A DNA stretch of 64,000 bases from an uncultured Muribaculaceae bacterium. GTDB lineage: Bacteria; Bacteroidota; Bacteroidia; Bacteroidales; Muribaculaceae. The notes beneath the pieces are model-generated. The model ran no database searches and was not told where the DNA came from. It was given only the letters and a program-made list of their open reading frames with translations. Positions 35,827 to 45,170 of this stretch are shown here, one piece after another; the stretch's first letter is position 1, and every line of letters starts with the position of its first letter. The stretch spans positions 1 to 64,000 of the forward strand of contig CAKTFH010000003.1 in the NCBI GenBank assembly GCA_934555895.1, written 5' to 3'. The translations under genes and the position numbers were made by a program.

Positions 35827-36923
35827 GCGTTGGTGTCTTTTGAGTTTATGAAATCTTTTTTGAGGGCGTCAAGCACTTCCTGAGGATTAGGCACAATACC
35901 TCCCATACGGCCGTAATGTCGCACAGGCACACTGTCGCTAACCGCCAGACGCACATCCTCTATCATCTGCCCAGCGTTTATCTCCACACAGAGGATGCCT
36001 TTTACACCCTTGGCGGCCTCGCGTATGGCATCATAGGGGAAAGGCCAGAGGGTGATGGGGCGTATGATGCCCACTTTAATGCCCTCCTTGCGGGCCTCTT
36101 CGATAGCTTTGAGACAGATGCGGGCTATTGAGCCGAAGGCCACGATGAGATAGTCGGCATCCTCGGTGAAACGGGCCTCGTAACGCACCTCGTTGGCCTC
36201 AATCTCACGATATGTGCGCTGGAAGCGCTCGTTGTTTTTCTCCATCACCGCCGAATCGAGCTCCAGAGAGGTGACCACATTGCGCTCACGGCCACCCTTG
36301 CGGCCTGTTACAGCCCAGGGACACTGCTCGGCAATCTGCTCGGCCGTGCGACGCGGTTTCTGAGGCGGAAGCACCACCTTCTCCATCATCTGGCCCACGA
36401 TACCGTCGGCGAGAATCATGGCCGGAGTGCGGTATTTGAACGCCAGATCAAATCCGAGGCCGACGAAATCGGCCATCTCCTGCACGCTGGAGGGGGCAAG
36501 TACTATGAGATGATAGTCCCCGTGACCTCCGCCTTTGGTAGCCTGAAAATAGTCGGCCTGCGAAGGGTGGATCGTACCGAGGCCGGGACCTCCGCGCATC
36601 ACATTTACTATAAGCGCAGGAAGCTCCGATGCCGCAAGATACGAGATGCCCTCCTGCATCAGGCTCACTCCCGGCGAGGAACTCGAAGTCATCACGGCTT
36701 TACCCGAAGCGGCTCCGCCGTAAACCATGTTGATTGAGGCAACCTCACTTTCGGCCTGGAGCACCACCATGCCGGTAGTGTCCCATGGCATCTGTGCCTC
36801 GAGTGTCTCAAGCACCTCGCTCTGAGGCGTGATGGGGTAACCGAAATATCCGTCGGCACCATAGCGAATGGCCGCGTGCGCGATGGCCTCGTTTCCCTTC
36901 ATCAGTTTAATATCGTCGTTCAT
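35823..36923 (-). CDS. vorB: 3-methyl-2-oxobutanoate (or related 2-oxoacid):ferredoxin oxidoreductase alpha subunit VorB
   Basis: 366 residues. It starts LMKGNEAIAHAAIRYGADGY followed by FGYPITPQSEVLETLEAQMP, the pyrimidine-binding domain of POR alpha subunits, with SSSPGVSLMQEGISYLAASE and VMRGGPGLGTIHPSQADYFQ. The C-terminal domain has YLIVAFGSIARICLKAIEEA. It belongs to the VorB group, common in Bacteroidales, which catalyses CoA-dependent ferredoxin reduction from branched-chain 2-oxoacids or 2-oxoglutarate. The ferredoxin-like subunit gene lies 39 nt upstream and the beta gene overlaps by 4 nt. Confidence 0.9.
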   Translation of the reverse strand: MNDDIKLMKGNEAIAHAAIRYGADGYFGYPITPQSEVLETLEAQMPWDTTGMVVLQAESEVASINMVYGGAASGKAVMTSSSSPGVSLMQEGISYLAASELPALIVNVMRGGPGLGTIHPSQADYFQATKGGGHGDYHLIVLAPSSVQEMADFVGLGFDLAFKYRTPAMILADGIVGQMMEKVVLPPQKPRRTAEQIAEQCPWAVTGRKGGRERNVVTSLELDSAVMEKNNERFQRTYREIEANEVRYEARFTEDADYLIVAFGSIARICLKAIEEARKEGIKVGIIRPITLWPFPYDAIREAAKGVKGILCVEINAGQMIEDVRLAVSDSVPVRHYGRMGGIVPNPQEVLDALKKDFINSKDTNA

Positions 36924-36962
36924 ACTATGTAAGTAAGAGTGAGTTATCTACTTTAGCTTTGG

Positions 36963-37196
36963 CTATGCCTCTACTTTCACACGATATACCTCAATGCATG
37001 CATCGGGGCATACGGTGGCACACGCGGCACAGCCTATGCAGGCGTCCTCGTTCTGTGCGAAAGCGAAATGATAGCCTCTGTCGTTCACCTCCTTGGGCTG
37101 GAGAGCGAGCACGCCGCAAGGACATGCCACCACGCAAAGATTACAACCTTTGCACCGCTCTGTGTCAATGGTTACGGCTCCCTGGATTTTTGCCAT
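36963..37196 (-). CDS. vorD: 2x[4Fe-4S] ferredoxin-like delta subunit
   Basis: 77 residues. Two classic cluster motifs are present: CKGCNLCVVACPCGVL (residues about 16-31) and CIGCAACATVCPDACIEVY (about 53-71), each with CxxCxxCxxxC. It carries electrons from the catalytic subunits to soluble ferredoxin. It is the first gene of the operon vorD-vorB-vorA-vorC-ABC exporter. Confidence 0.92.
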   Translation of the reverse strand: MAKIQGAVTIDTERCKGCNLCVVACPCGVLALQPKEVNDRGYHFAFAQNEDACIGCAACATVCPDACIEVYRVKVEA

Positions 37197-37305
37197 ATTC
37201 GGTAAAAGAAATGATAATGATTACATAAGTGGCCACACCTGAGGCACCCCGTCATCCGGAAAGCGCCCACACCCGCCGGAAGCCACAGGCCGACGGTTTA
37301 CGCCC

Positions 37306-37313
37306 CAAAGTTA
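37306..37313 (-). promoter_or_regulatory. -7 element of the vor operon promoter
   Basis: TAACTTTG on the minus strand fully matches TAnnTTTG. The -33 box at the right spacing (around 37334-37337) is not TTTG but lies in an AT-rich stretch (TATTTTTAATAATATA). The predicted start near 37299 would give a leader of about 100 nt. The 230-nt gap 37197-37426 holds nothing else I can recognise. Confidence 0.5.
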
Positions 37314-37426
37314 GCATTTATTTTTAATAATATACCCTAATCGGAGTGAAATTTTAGATGCATCAGCTATCGGATACAAGCTTTTCCACGACACGAATCC
37401 TGAGTGTCATGCGTTAGACAGGCATA

Positions 37427-39016
37427 CTACAACTTGGCAGCAGTCTGATTCTCACTTAGGCCGAAGCATCGACGAATAGCGGAGCGGATGCGAGGAGCGT
37501 CGGGGTGCTCTGTTTTGAGTATAGACAGCACAGCCTGCACATAGGCCTCCTTACTGCCCGACAGACCGCAAAGCGAGCTGACCCCAGAGCGCGGAATCAT
37601 CGATTTCTGATTGTAGACACGAAGTATTGAGGCATAGTCTCCATCAGCAATATAGCGAGAGAACTCACGGCATAGTTTCTCGTAAAGTCCACGAGGATTT
37701 ATCTCCTTCACGAGCGAGTTGATATGGTCCTCAAGGGCATTGATATTGGTAAAACGGCCGTCGACACGATACTCTACAGTGCGTTTCACACGATGGCGTG
37801 TATGCAGCAATGCCTGCTGGCGCATATCCTGACGGAAAAGTTTCACTATGGCGTCCCTCACTCCGCGGAAAGCCTTGCCTGGGTCACGACCATGGGCATG
37901 CGCCACTCCCCTCACCACATCCTCGAGCATTAAGATGTTCTCGATTTCAGCCACTTCAGGCACATACACGTTTTTGCCACGCAGATATTCCACCTCATGT
38001 TCGTCGCGCCGGTCACGGTCCACTATACCGAAACTCTCCATGTGGTGAAAACCCTTTAGGTCGTTGAAGGCTCTTGTAGCCTCTATCACCTTGTTGCAGC
38101 TACCGAGAGATTTGACAGTGTGCTCGGGGAATATGAGCGGATAAAGCTTGGCATCGATACTGTGGGTAGCATCGCCTTCGATAAACATTACCGGCTTACG
38201 GGCCCCCACCAATGCCATATACACCTCTTCCGAAAGTCCTGAATCAGGGGGAAGCGTGTCATAGTCCCATGTGTTGGTTTCGGGGTTGTATGAGCGCACC
38301 CACACTATCACATTCTCGGATCGTGAGGCGGCAAAATCCACATCGTGAGTTATGTAGACAAAACGGCAGTCGGGGCGCATCGCCTCTATGGTATCCCACA
38401 GCGGCCTCATGATGGAGCTGTGCATGAACATGTCGGGACTGTCGACAAACACCGTGGCACGCTCGGGAGCATACAGCACCGCTCCGAAATAATAGAGCAC
38501 TGTGCGTTCGCCGTGTGACAGACGCTTCTGCGAATATGCCCCCGCCTCACCGCTACGCGAGAAGAGCAGCCCACCGCCCTCTCTCAGCACATGATTGCCG
38601 GGGAAAAGCTGCTGCCAACGGCGTATCACCGCATCGAGGCGGCTCTCCTGCATCTCGGCTTCTTCTCCTCGCGCCAGCGCCACCTTGAACTCTACAAGCT
38701 TCTGCATCTCCTCATTGAGCAACAGAGTCATCAGTTTGTCGAAAAGTGTGGAGATGTCGCCGTGCAAAAACGCCGGACTCTCAGAAGCCTCGCGGAAAAG
38801 ATTATCAATGGAACCTTCAAGCTTATCGGGGCGCCCCCCTTCTGTAAGCGCTTCTATCGCCGACAGACGGAATGGGCGCAACTCAGGCATGTTACGCAGA
38901 TATTCGGTGAAACGGGTCTTTCCGCTGCCATTGGCACCTATTATGGTCACTTGTCTGGCATCATCGGATATTTCAAGACGGCTCCCGTCGGCTTTTGGAG
39001 GTAGGAGGAGACTCAT
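37427..39016 (-). CDS. AAA ATPase fused to a DUF4435/TOPRIM-like domain (OLD/PARIS-like architecture)
   Basis: 529 residues. The N-terminal ABC-type ATPase has Walker A GANGSGKT (27-34), signature LSHGE (166-170), a Walker B-like ATVFVDSPD (187-195; Ser follows the Asp where Glu is usual) and switch H224 in YITHD. From residue 275 a DUF4435 domain follows with TOPRIM-like acids: E280 in MFIEGD, D333 and D335 in GIVDRDRRDEHE, and E357/E359 in EVAEIEN. In PARIS anti-phage systems the same two activities are AriA (ATPase) and AriB (DUF4435 nuclease), sometimes fused. The protein could be such a defence gene or a housekeeping relative. It lies 32 nt downstream of aguB on the same strand, not inside an obvious defence island. 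Confidence 0.8.
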   Translation of the reverse strand: MSLLLPPKADGSRLEISDDARQVTIIGANGSGKTRFTEYLRNMPELRPFRLSAIEALTEGGRPDKLEGSIDNLFREASESPAFLHGDISTLFDKLMTLLLNEEMQKLVEFKVALARGEEAEMQESRLDAVIRRWQQLFPGNHVLREGGGLLFSRSGEAGAYSQKRLSHGERTVLYYFGAVLYAPERATVFVDSPDMFMHSSIMRPLWDTIEAMRPDCRFVYITHDVDFAASRSENVIVWVRSYNPETNTWDYDTLPPDSGLSEEVYMALVGARKPVMFIEGDATHSIDAKLYPLIFPEHTVKSLGSCNKVIEATRAFNDLKGFHHMESFGIVDRDRRDEHEVEYLRGKNVYVPEVAEIENILMLEDVVRGVAHAHGRDPGKAFRGVRDAIVKLFRQDMRQQALLHTRHRVKRTVEYRVDGRFTNINALEDHINSLVKEINPRGLYEKLCREFSRYIADGDYASILRVYNQKSMIPRSGVSSLCGLSGSKEAYVQAVLSILKTEHPDAPRIRSAIRRCFGLSENQTAAKL

Positions 39017-39048
39017 GGTGACAGAGATTTAAGAGTACGATTTGGGTA

Positions 39049-39936
39049 TCAGTCGAGGAAACGGGCGGTCAGACCAGAATAACTGTCGATACGCCGGTCG
39101 CGGAGGAAAGGCCACCAGCGGCGCACCTGCTCTGAGCGACCGAGGTCGATGGCGACCACAGCGGTGATTTCGCTGTCGGCCGGGGCGCGGAAAAGCAACT
39201 CTCCCTGCGGACCTGCCACAAAGCTGTTGCCCCAGAAAGTGATGCCTCCGGTCTGTCCCGAGGGGTCGGGTTCGAATCCTGTGCGGTTCACAGTCACCAC
39301 CGGGAGGCCGTTGGCCACGGCATGGCCACGCTGCACGGTCATCCATGCCTCCTGCTGTCGGGTCTGTTCCTCGGGAGTGTCGCTGCTCTCCCAACCTATG
39401 GCAGTTGGGTAGATGAGCATCTCGGCGCCTTTCAGCGCCATAAGGCGTGCGGCTTCCGGATACCACTGGTCCCAGCACACAAGCACTCCGAGACGACCGA
39501 CAGATGTGTCTATCGGTTCGAAGCCTATGTCGCCCGGGGTAAAGTAAAATTTCTCGTAATATGCGGGGTCATCGGGGATATGCATCTTGCGGTATTTACC
39601 CGCTATGGAGCCGTCGGCCTCGAACACCACGGCCGTATTGTGATAAAGTCCTGCGACACGGCGCTCGAAAAGCGATGTCACTATCACACACCCTGTCTCA
39701 CGCGCGAGAGCTGCATAGAAATCGGTGGTCTCAGAGGGAATAGCCACAGCGAGGTCGCAGTGGTCCACGTTTTCAGTCTGACAGAAGTAGAGAGAATCGT
39801 GGAGTTCCTGATTGACAATCAGGCGCGCCCCCTGCGCGGCCAGACGGCGTATTTTCTCAGCCAGACGGCTGCGGTTGTCGGCAATGTCTGCTGTATTTGC
39901 CTGCTGTATGATGCCTGTGCGGAGTATCTTGTCCAT
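39049..39936 (-). CDS. aguB: N-carbamoylputrescine amidase (carbon-nitrogen hydrolase)
   Basis: 295 residues. The nitrilase-superfamily catalytic triad is present: E44 in IVNQELHDSLYF, K117 in GKYRKMHIPDDPAYYEK, and C154 in VLVCWDQWYPEAARLMALKG. The EKFYFTPGD segment is typical of AguB. It hydrolyses N-carbamoylputrescine to putrescine, CO2 and ammonia in the cytoplasm. It starts 21 nt after the agmatine deiminase gene, so both pathway steps sit in one operon. Confidence 0.93.
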   Translation of the reverse strand: MDKILRTGIIQQANTADIADNRSRLAEKIRRLAAQGARLIVNQELHDSLYFCQTENVDHCDLAVAIPSETTDFYAALARETGCVIVTSLFERRVAGLYHNTAVVFEADGSIAGKYRKMHIPDDPAYYEKFYFTPGDIGFEPIDTSVGRLGVLVCWDQWYPEAARLMALKGAEMLIYPTAIGWESSDTPEEQTRQQEAWMTVQRGHAVANGLPVVTVNRTGFEPDPSGQTGGITFWGNSFVAGPQGELLFRAPADSEITAVVAIDLGRSEQVRRWWPFLRDRRIDSYSGLTARFLD

Positions 39937-39957
39937 AATCTATAATGGGTAGGTATG

Positions 39958-41022
39958 TCAGATTGTGAGCAGTCCTTGCGGAATCTGCATGGTGGAGCAG
40001 TGTAGCGAGCCGTGTTGCCTGATCAGTGCGCGGCAGTCCACATCTATTATTTCTCTGTCGGGGAAAGCTATCTGAAGCATCTGATGCGCCATGCGGTCGT
40101 TGGCGGATTGCGCGTAAACCGGCATGAGCACAGTGCGCGGAGTGATGAGGAAGTTGGCATATGTGGCCGGTAGACGGCTTCCATCGGCCGGGTCATAAAT
40201 CGCATCGGGCAGCGGAAGAGCTATGAGATTGTAGGGATTGCCCTGTGCAGTGCGCAACGCTTTCAGCTCCTCCTCCATGAGGTCGAGTTCCCGTGTGTGT
40301 GAGTCGGCAGGATTGTAGCTCTTCACATAAAGTATAGTGTCGTGCGGAGCGAAACGCGCAAGAGTGTCGATGTGGCTGTCAGTGTCGTCACCATCCAAGG
40401 CGCCATGATGCAGCAGGTGGAAGTGGGTGATGCCGAGTGTCTGGGCGAAATACTCGCGAAGCTGCTCTTCGGTGCGGTAACCGTTGCGGTTGAGTGCCTG
40501 GAGACACTCGGCAGTGCTGAGCATAGTGCCGTTGCCGTCGGTCTCGAGCGAACCTCCCTCGAAAGTGTAGTCGAGATGACCTTCATAACAGTCGCGACGC
40601 AACAGACTTTTCTCCACCATCTGCAAATTCACCAGATTGTCGAAATTAGCGGCGAACTTGAGCCCCCAACCGTCAAACCGGAAATCAAGTGCCTTAAGCG
40701 AACCGTCGGTCTCCTCCACCGTTACAGGGCCATAATCGCGGGTCCAGGTGTCGTTATGACGGCAGCTCACAGCAATAAGATGCCCTGCCGGGAAAATCCC
40801 CGAAAGTTTCCGGGCGGCCACGCCATCGGGGTCAACAACAAGAAGCCTCAGACCGCTCGCGGCTATGGCACGGGCCATGGCCATGTAGCACTCATCGGCT
40901 TGGCGAAGCATCGGGGCCCAATCGGTGTGTTCACCGGGCCACGCCATCATCACTGTGTCGTAAGGTTCCCATTCGGCCCTCACACGACGATGTGGCGCAT
41001 CGTTATGTAAACCGGCTGTCAT
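39958..41022 (-). CDS. aguA: Agmatine deiminase
   Basis: 354 residues. It belongs to the peptidyl-arginine deiminase fold: RVRAEWEPYDTVMMAWPGEH at the N-terminus, then RHNDTWTRDYGPVTVEE, FEGGSLETDGNGTML (the EGG...DG.GT motif) and HGALDGDDTDSHIDTLARF. The catalytic Cys C342 is in GSLHCSTMQIPQG at the C-terminus. It converts agmatine to N-carbamoylputrescine and ammonia, feeding the AguB step downstream. Confidence 0.93.
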   Translation of the reverse strand: MTAGLHNDAPHRRVRAEWEPYDTVMMAWPGEHTDWAPMLRQADECYMAMARAIAASGLRLLVVDPDGVAARKLSGIFPAGHLIAVSCRHNDTWTRDYGPVTVEETDGSLKALDFRFDGWGLKFAANFDNLVNLQMVEKSLLRRDCYEGHLDYTFEGGSLETDGNGTMLSTAECLQALNRNGYRTEEQLREYFAQTLGITHFHLLHHGALDGDDTDSHIDTLARFAPHDTILYVKSYNPADSHTRELDLMEEELKALRTAQGNPYNLIALPLPDAIYDPADGSRLPATYANFLITPRTVLMPVYAQSANDRMAHQMLQIAFPDREIIDVDCRALIRQHGSLHCSTMQIPQGLLTI

Positions 41023-41055
41023 ATATAAAAAAATATGTGTGTCTGTCGGATTTAT

Positions 41056-41289
41056 TCACTCGTCATAATCGCTGAGAGTATCCCAAGCTTCGTCGCGCTC
41101 ATTGAGATATTCTTCACAAAAATCAAGAAATCCCATGCGCTCCGTGCTTCCGTTTTCCTGACACCACTGGCGATACTGTTTGTGGAGCTCGTCATCGGCT
41201 CCGATCATTTTCTTAAACTCTGCTTCGGCCATGTCCACGCCTCCGGCCTGGTTGAGCACATCTACGAAAAGGTCTCTGATGTCGTCCAT
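41056..41289 (-). CDS. Small acidic conserved-looking protein, function unknown
   Basis: 77 residues starting MDDIRDLFVDVLNQAGGVDM. It is strongly acidic and helical, with Trp and Cys in YRQWCQENGSTERMGFLDFC and an EEYLNERDEAWDTLSDYDE end. There is no signal peptide or membrane segment. It lies 33 nt before aguA on the same strand and could be co-transcribed. I believe similar small proteins occur in other Bacteroidales, but I do not know a function. Confidence 0.65.
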   Translation of the reverse strand: MDDIRDLFVDVLNQAGGVDMAEAEFKKMIGADDELHKQYRQWCQENGSTERMGFLDFCEEYLNERDEAWDTLSDYDE

Positions 41290-41378
41290 CTATTCAGGTG
41301 GTAAATTAAAAAAGACGAGAGAGATTTAGACTGGTATTAGGATTGAGGACGGGAGAGGAGAATGAGCAGTGCTTTTTC

Positions 41379-41792
41379 TCAGAAAAGAGGCATAAACGAA
41401 GTGGTGTTGATATACTTCCGCTCGAAATCGGCATTGCTCATGAAGAAAAGCAGAATGCCCTGGATAAAGACAACGATCTGCCAGAGACCGCATGTCACAA
41501 GCGATAGCAATATGGTCACAAGGCCGGCGCCCACCTTCCCGAGATAGAAATACTGCACGCCCAGTCCGCCAAGGAGAATAGCCAACAGAGCTGTCACGCC
41601 ACGGCTTTTGCCGGCAGCACAATCATCGAAAGCGTTGTTACGGGTATAGTATTCCTCCTGGTTAAAACCGGGACGATAGTTCTGTTGCTGCCATCCCTGA
41701 CTGGGATTATTATACATAAGGTCACGGTGACAATAGGGGCATTGTGTGGCGTTATCGTCGACCACCGATTGGCAATAAGGGCAAATTTTCAT
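41379..41792 (-). CDS. TM2 domain protein with N-terminal zinc ribbon
   Basis: 137 residues. The N-terminus is a zinc ribbon with two CPYC knuckles (CPYCQSVVDDNATQCPYCHR, residues 4-23). A Gln/Asn/Tyr-rich linker follows to about residue 60, then a TM2 domain: ALLAILLGGLGVQYFYLGK and VGAGLVTILLSLVTCGLWQI followed by a second helix. It is an inner-membrane protein with the ribbon probably cytoplasmic. Role unknown; TM2 proteins are widespread. Confidence 0.82.
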   Translation of the reverse strand: MKICPYCQSVVDDNATQCPYCHRDLMYNNPSQGWQQQNYRPGFNQEEYYTRNNAFDDCAAGKSRGVTALLAILLGGLGVQYFYLGKVGAGLVTILLSLVTCGLWQIVVFIQGILLFFMSNADFERKYINTTSFMPLF

Positions 41793-41930
41793 AATGGGTT
41801 AAAATTTCCGTAAAATATTTCTGTAAAAATAATAAAACTATCCCAGAGTGCATCATCTTTTAACACGAATTAAATGTCTATGACACATTCTTTCTATATC
41901 AGACGCTACGGAAGGTAGAAAAGTTGCACT

Positions 41931-42887
41931 TCAAGCTCCGAGATCCGACGCGCTCACAAGTCCGTTGACAATTGCAAAGATGGTAAGACCTGCCGTGGAG
42001 TGTATCTGAAGTTTTGATGTGATGTTGCGGCGATGAGTGGTCACCGTGTGCACCGAAAGACAGAGACGGTCGGCAATCTCTTTGTTACTCAACCCTTTTG
42101 CTACCAGGCACACAATCTCGCGCTCTCGTTCGGAAAGTTCTGTGAGTTTGGCGCCCTCACGCTGCGTAGGCAATGTTTTGTCAATAATATCACCGTCGCC
42201 AGTGCTTATCAAGGTGCTCATTTCAAGCTGTTTCACAGCCGGCACGAACAGACTGTCTTCTGCCTGACAGTGGAGTCTCAGGTCGTGCTCGCAGTTGATG
42301 ATGTCGAACAGCGCCGAGTTAAGCAGGTCGCTACCCTTACCTGGATAATATCGCACTATGATGTCTTTCAGTTCCTTGAGCTTAGGGTCAATGTGAGTGT
42401 GGTGTGAGGCGAAGCGGTCAATGTTGAACCCCTCGGTGCGCTCTCCTGACAGAAGCCTCTCCACATAGGGGAAGACCCTCTCGTTTTCGGCCTGCATATG
42501 TTTGCGCACCTCTGTCACATAGCCGTCGTAAAAACGCAGTATAAGAAATCCGAGCCCGTCGGTAGAAGAGCAATCTATGGCCTCGATCAGTTTTCGCCTT
42601 ATCATGGGCAATGCGAACGCCAGGAAATAGTCGTGGGCATTCTGCAGATAAGTCATAAACTGACGCAAGTCGATATCGTTGTCGTTCCACTGTCGGCCTG
42701 ACATAAAATTGACCGTGGTGAGAAATGTGGCGGTGTGGATATGATGGTTCACACACACCTCCTCCACAGTGAGGTCAGCGAAGCCTAACGACACCCCGAA
42801 ACGAGCCAGCACCATAAGGAGGGAAGGGTCTGCCGCTATCACGCTCCGCATTGGGTCGGCAGGCCGGAATACTGTCGGATGTTGCAT
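41931..42887 (-). CDS. Hemerythrin-like domain fused to a LuxR-type HTH regulator
   Basis: 318 residues from the ATG at 42887 (a start at 42920 is possible). Residues 14-62 resemble the DUF542 N-domain of RIC/ScdA iron-sulfur repair proteins (LLMVLARFGVSLGFADLTVE), but the usual CC pair is replaced by SL. Residues 80-220 look like a hemerythrin four-helix bundle: H85, H130 with E134 (HMQAE), H163/H165, H201, and H206 with E210 (HCQAE). Residues 249-305 are a LuxR HTH (LTELSEREREIVCLVAKGLS, NKEIADRLCLSVHTVTTHRR). It should bind DNA in response to a signal at a di-iron site, perhaps O2 or NO; this is inference. It lies 67 nt downstream of ftsH. Confidence 0.8.
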   Translation of the reverse strand: MQHPTVFRPADPMRSVIAADPSLLMVLARFGVSLGFADLTVEEVCVNHHIHTATFLTTVNFMSGRQWNDNDIDLRQFMTYLQNAHDYFLAFALPMIRRKLIEAIDCSSTDGLGFLILRFYDGYVTEVRKHMQAENERVFPYVERLLSGERTEGFNIDRFASHHTHIDPKLKELKDIIVRYYPGKGSDLLNSALFDIINCEHDLRLHCQAEDSLFVPAVKQLEMSTLISTGDGDIIDKTLPTQREGAKLTELSEREREIVCLVAKGLSNKEIADRLCLSVHTVTTHRRNITSKLQIHSTAGLTIFAIVNGLVSASDLGA

Positions 42888-42954
42888 TGTTATGAAAACC
42901 GAATCAGCCCGGAGGAACAATGCTTATTTGGGCATCGACCTCACGGGCTGGTTA

Positions 42955-45123
42955 TTATTTTTCAGAGTCTTTTGAATCGTGATGACTGTCATCTCCGTCT
43001 TTGTCATTCGGAGCACCCGGCACCGGGGGAATGCCCGAGGGCGGTGTGGCACCGCTCGGAGGAAGCGCGTCAGTGTTTACCGTGGTCACTTCAGTGGCGA
43101 CCACATCCTCAACAGCACCGGGAGTCGAGGCCGGCTTGTCACCTTCATTCGCCTTTTTCTTTCCGCTCTCCTCAAGCTGCTCGGCCTCCTGACGGGCCTT
43201 GAGAATCTCATCGGTGCGTGATATCCATTTACGCTTGCCGAATATGCGCTCCACATCTTCGGTGAAAATCACCTCGCGTGCATAGAGCACTTCAGCGAGT
43301 TTGTTATGCTCCTTGGCATACTGCATAAGGATGGCTTTGGCGCGTTCATACTGCTCGTTGATGATGCGGCTCACCTCCTCGTCGATCATACGGGCACGGT
43401 CCTCGCTATAAGGTTTCGAAAAACCGTAGGCCTGCCCAGTAGAATCATAATAGGAGAGGTTTGGCAGCTTCTCGCTCATTCCATAGTAGGTCACCATAGC
43501 ATAAGCCTGTTTGGTCACACGCTCGAGATCGTTGGCGGCTCCGGTAGATATACGGCCGAGGAACAGCTCTTCGGCGGCACGGCCGCCGAGTGTGGCACAC
43601 ATCTCGTCGAGCAGAGCTTGAGTAGGTGTAATCTGGCGCTCTTCAGGCAGATACCATGCAGCGCCGAGAGCTTTACCGCGCGGCACAATGGTAACTTTAA
43701 TAAGAGGATTGGCATACTGGAGGTTCCATGACACAGTAGCATGGCCTGCTTCATGGCATGCAATAGACTGTTTCTCTTCAGCAGTTGTTATTTTCGAACG
43801 TTTCTCAAGACCGCCGATTATACGGTCCACAGCATCAACGAAATCCTGACGCTGCACCACATCCTTATTGCGGCGTGCAGCTATCAGCGCGGCCTCATTG
43901 CACACATTGGCGATATCGGCACCCGAAAAACCGGGAGTCTGCCTTGCCAGCAGTTCCACATCCACGGAGTCATCGGTTTTTACACCCTTAAGGTGCACAT
44001 TGAAGATGGCCACGCGGTCGTTGAGCTCGGGAAGCTCCACATAAATCTGGCGGTCGAAGCGTCCGGCCCTGAGAAGGGCTTTATCGAGAATATCAGCACG
44101 GTTTGTCGCAGCGAGGATGATTACACCGCTGTTGGTGCCAAAACCGTCCATTTCGGTAAGGAGCTGGTTCAGGGTATTCTCGCGCTCGTCGTTGGATGTC
44201 ATATTGTTTTTGCCTCGGGCACGACCCACAGCATCGATTTCATCGATGAACACTATGCAGGGAGCCTTCTCCTTTGCTTTCTGGAAGAGGTCGCGCACTC
44301 GCGATGCGCCCACGCCCACAAACATTTCCACGAAATCGGAACCCGACATCGAGAAGAAAGGCACATTAGCCTCGCCGGCCACTGCCTTTGCGAGCAGAGT
44401 CTTACCGGTTCCGGGAGGACCTACGAGGAGTGCGCCCTTGGGAATCTTGCCGCCAAGATTGGTGTAGCGCTGCGGATTCTTGAGAAATTCCACTATCTCC
44501 TCAATCTCGGTCTTGGCTTCGGAAAGACCCGCCACATCCTGAAAGGTGACTTTCATGGCGTTGTCCTTATCGAAAACCTGCGCTTTAGATTTGCCCACAC
44601 TGAACACACCACCGGCACCGCCGTCGCGGTTGCTCATGCGCCTCATGATTATAAACCAGAAGACTATCAGAAGCACCACCGGACCGAATGTCCACAGATA
44701 CGACGAGAAGTCGCTTCCCTGGTCATAGTCCACCGGACCCTGATAGATGCCCTGCTGCTTCCAGTAGTCCACCTTGCGGGCAAACTCGTCGGTTGAAGGC
44801 AATGTAGTGTATATAAAAGCCGGCACGCCTTCTTTAAACTGATTCTTATGAAATATGGCCTTTGCGAGCGAGTCGGAAAGCTGAGCCTGAGCCTCACCGG
44901 CTCGCTTATCCACAATAATCTTGACTATGGCATGGTCGTGCACGTTCACCGAGTCGGTGATATAATTCTCGAACTCCGAGTATGTCACTTTCTGACTTAT
45001 CGAGTTCTCCTCGAGATAAAACATGCCGAGAAGCGCCAGGATGATGAAAGCATACATCCAGTAGAGGCTGAATTTTATCTGAGGGCGTTTACGATTGCCC
45101 GAAGGCTGTCTGTTATCTGCCAT
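42955..45123 (-). CDS. ftsH: ATP-dependent zinc metalloprotease FtsH
   Basis: 722 residues. A first membrane helix ([19 protein letters not shown]), a periplasmic domain and a second helix ([18 protein letters not shown]) precede the AAA module: Walker A GPPGTGKT at 235-242, Walker B in [18 protein letters not shown], and the pore loop [12 protein letters not shown]. The zinc site HEAGH is at 457-461, in the M41 protease domain. The C-terminal 60 residues are a Pro/Glu/Asp-rich tail, longer than in E. coli. It degrades misfolded and regulated membrane proteins at the inner membrane. It lies 47 nt after rsfS. Confidence 0.96.
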   Translation of the reverse strand: MADNRQPSGNRKRPQIKFSLYWMYAFIILALLGMFYLEENSISQKVTYSEFENYITDSVNVHDHAIVKIIVDKRAGEAQAQLSDSLAKAIFHKNQFKEGVPAFIYTTLPSTDEFARKVDYWKQQGIYQGPVDYDQGSDFSSYLWTFGPVVLLIVFWFIIMRRMSNRDGGAGGVFSVGKSKAQVFDKDNAMKVTFQDVAGLSEAKTEIEEIVEFLKNPQRYTNLGGKIPKGALLVGPPGTGKTLLAKAVAGEANVPFFSMSGSDFVEMFVGVGASRVRDLFQKAKEKAPCIVFIDEIDAVGRARGKNNMTSNDERENTLNQLLTEMDGFGTNSGVIILAATNRADILDKALLRAGRFDRQIYVELPELNDRVAIFNVHLKGVKTDDSVDVELLARQTPGFSGADIANVCNEAALIAARRNKDVVQRQDFVDAVDRIIGGLEKRSKITTAEEKQSIACHEAGHATVSWNLQYANPLIKVTIVPRGKALGAAWYLPEERQITPTQALLDEMCATLGGRAAEELFLGRISTGAANDLERVTKQAYAMVTYYGMSEKLPNLSYYDSTGQAYGFSKPYSEDRARMIDEEVSRIINEQYERAKAILMQYAKEHNKLAEVLYAREVIFTEDVERIFGKRKWISRTDEILKARQEAEQLEESGKKKANEGDKPASTPGAVEDVVATEVTTVNTDALPPSGATPPSGIPPVPGAPNDKDGDDSHHDSKDSEK

Positions 45124-45170
45124 GAGATATGGTCTGTTTTTTCTTGTTAAAATTGCGTAAAGACACGCCT

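Noticed and set aside
37427..41022. A full defence island around the ATPase-DUF4435 gene
   Set aside because: Neighbours are polyamine and housekeeping genes; no integrase, transposase, toxin or restriction gene is close.
43741..44796. 351-codon open frame antisense to ftsH
   Set aside because: The ftsH frame carries all catalytic motifs; this one has only His/Cys-rich sequence.
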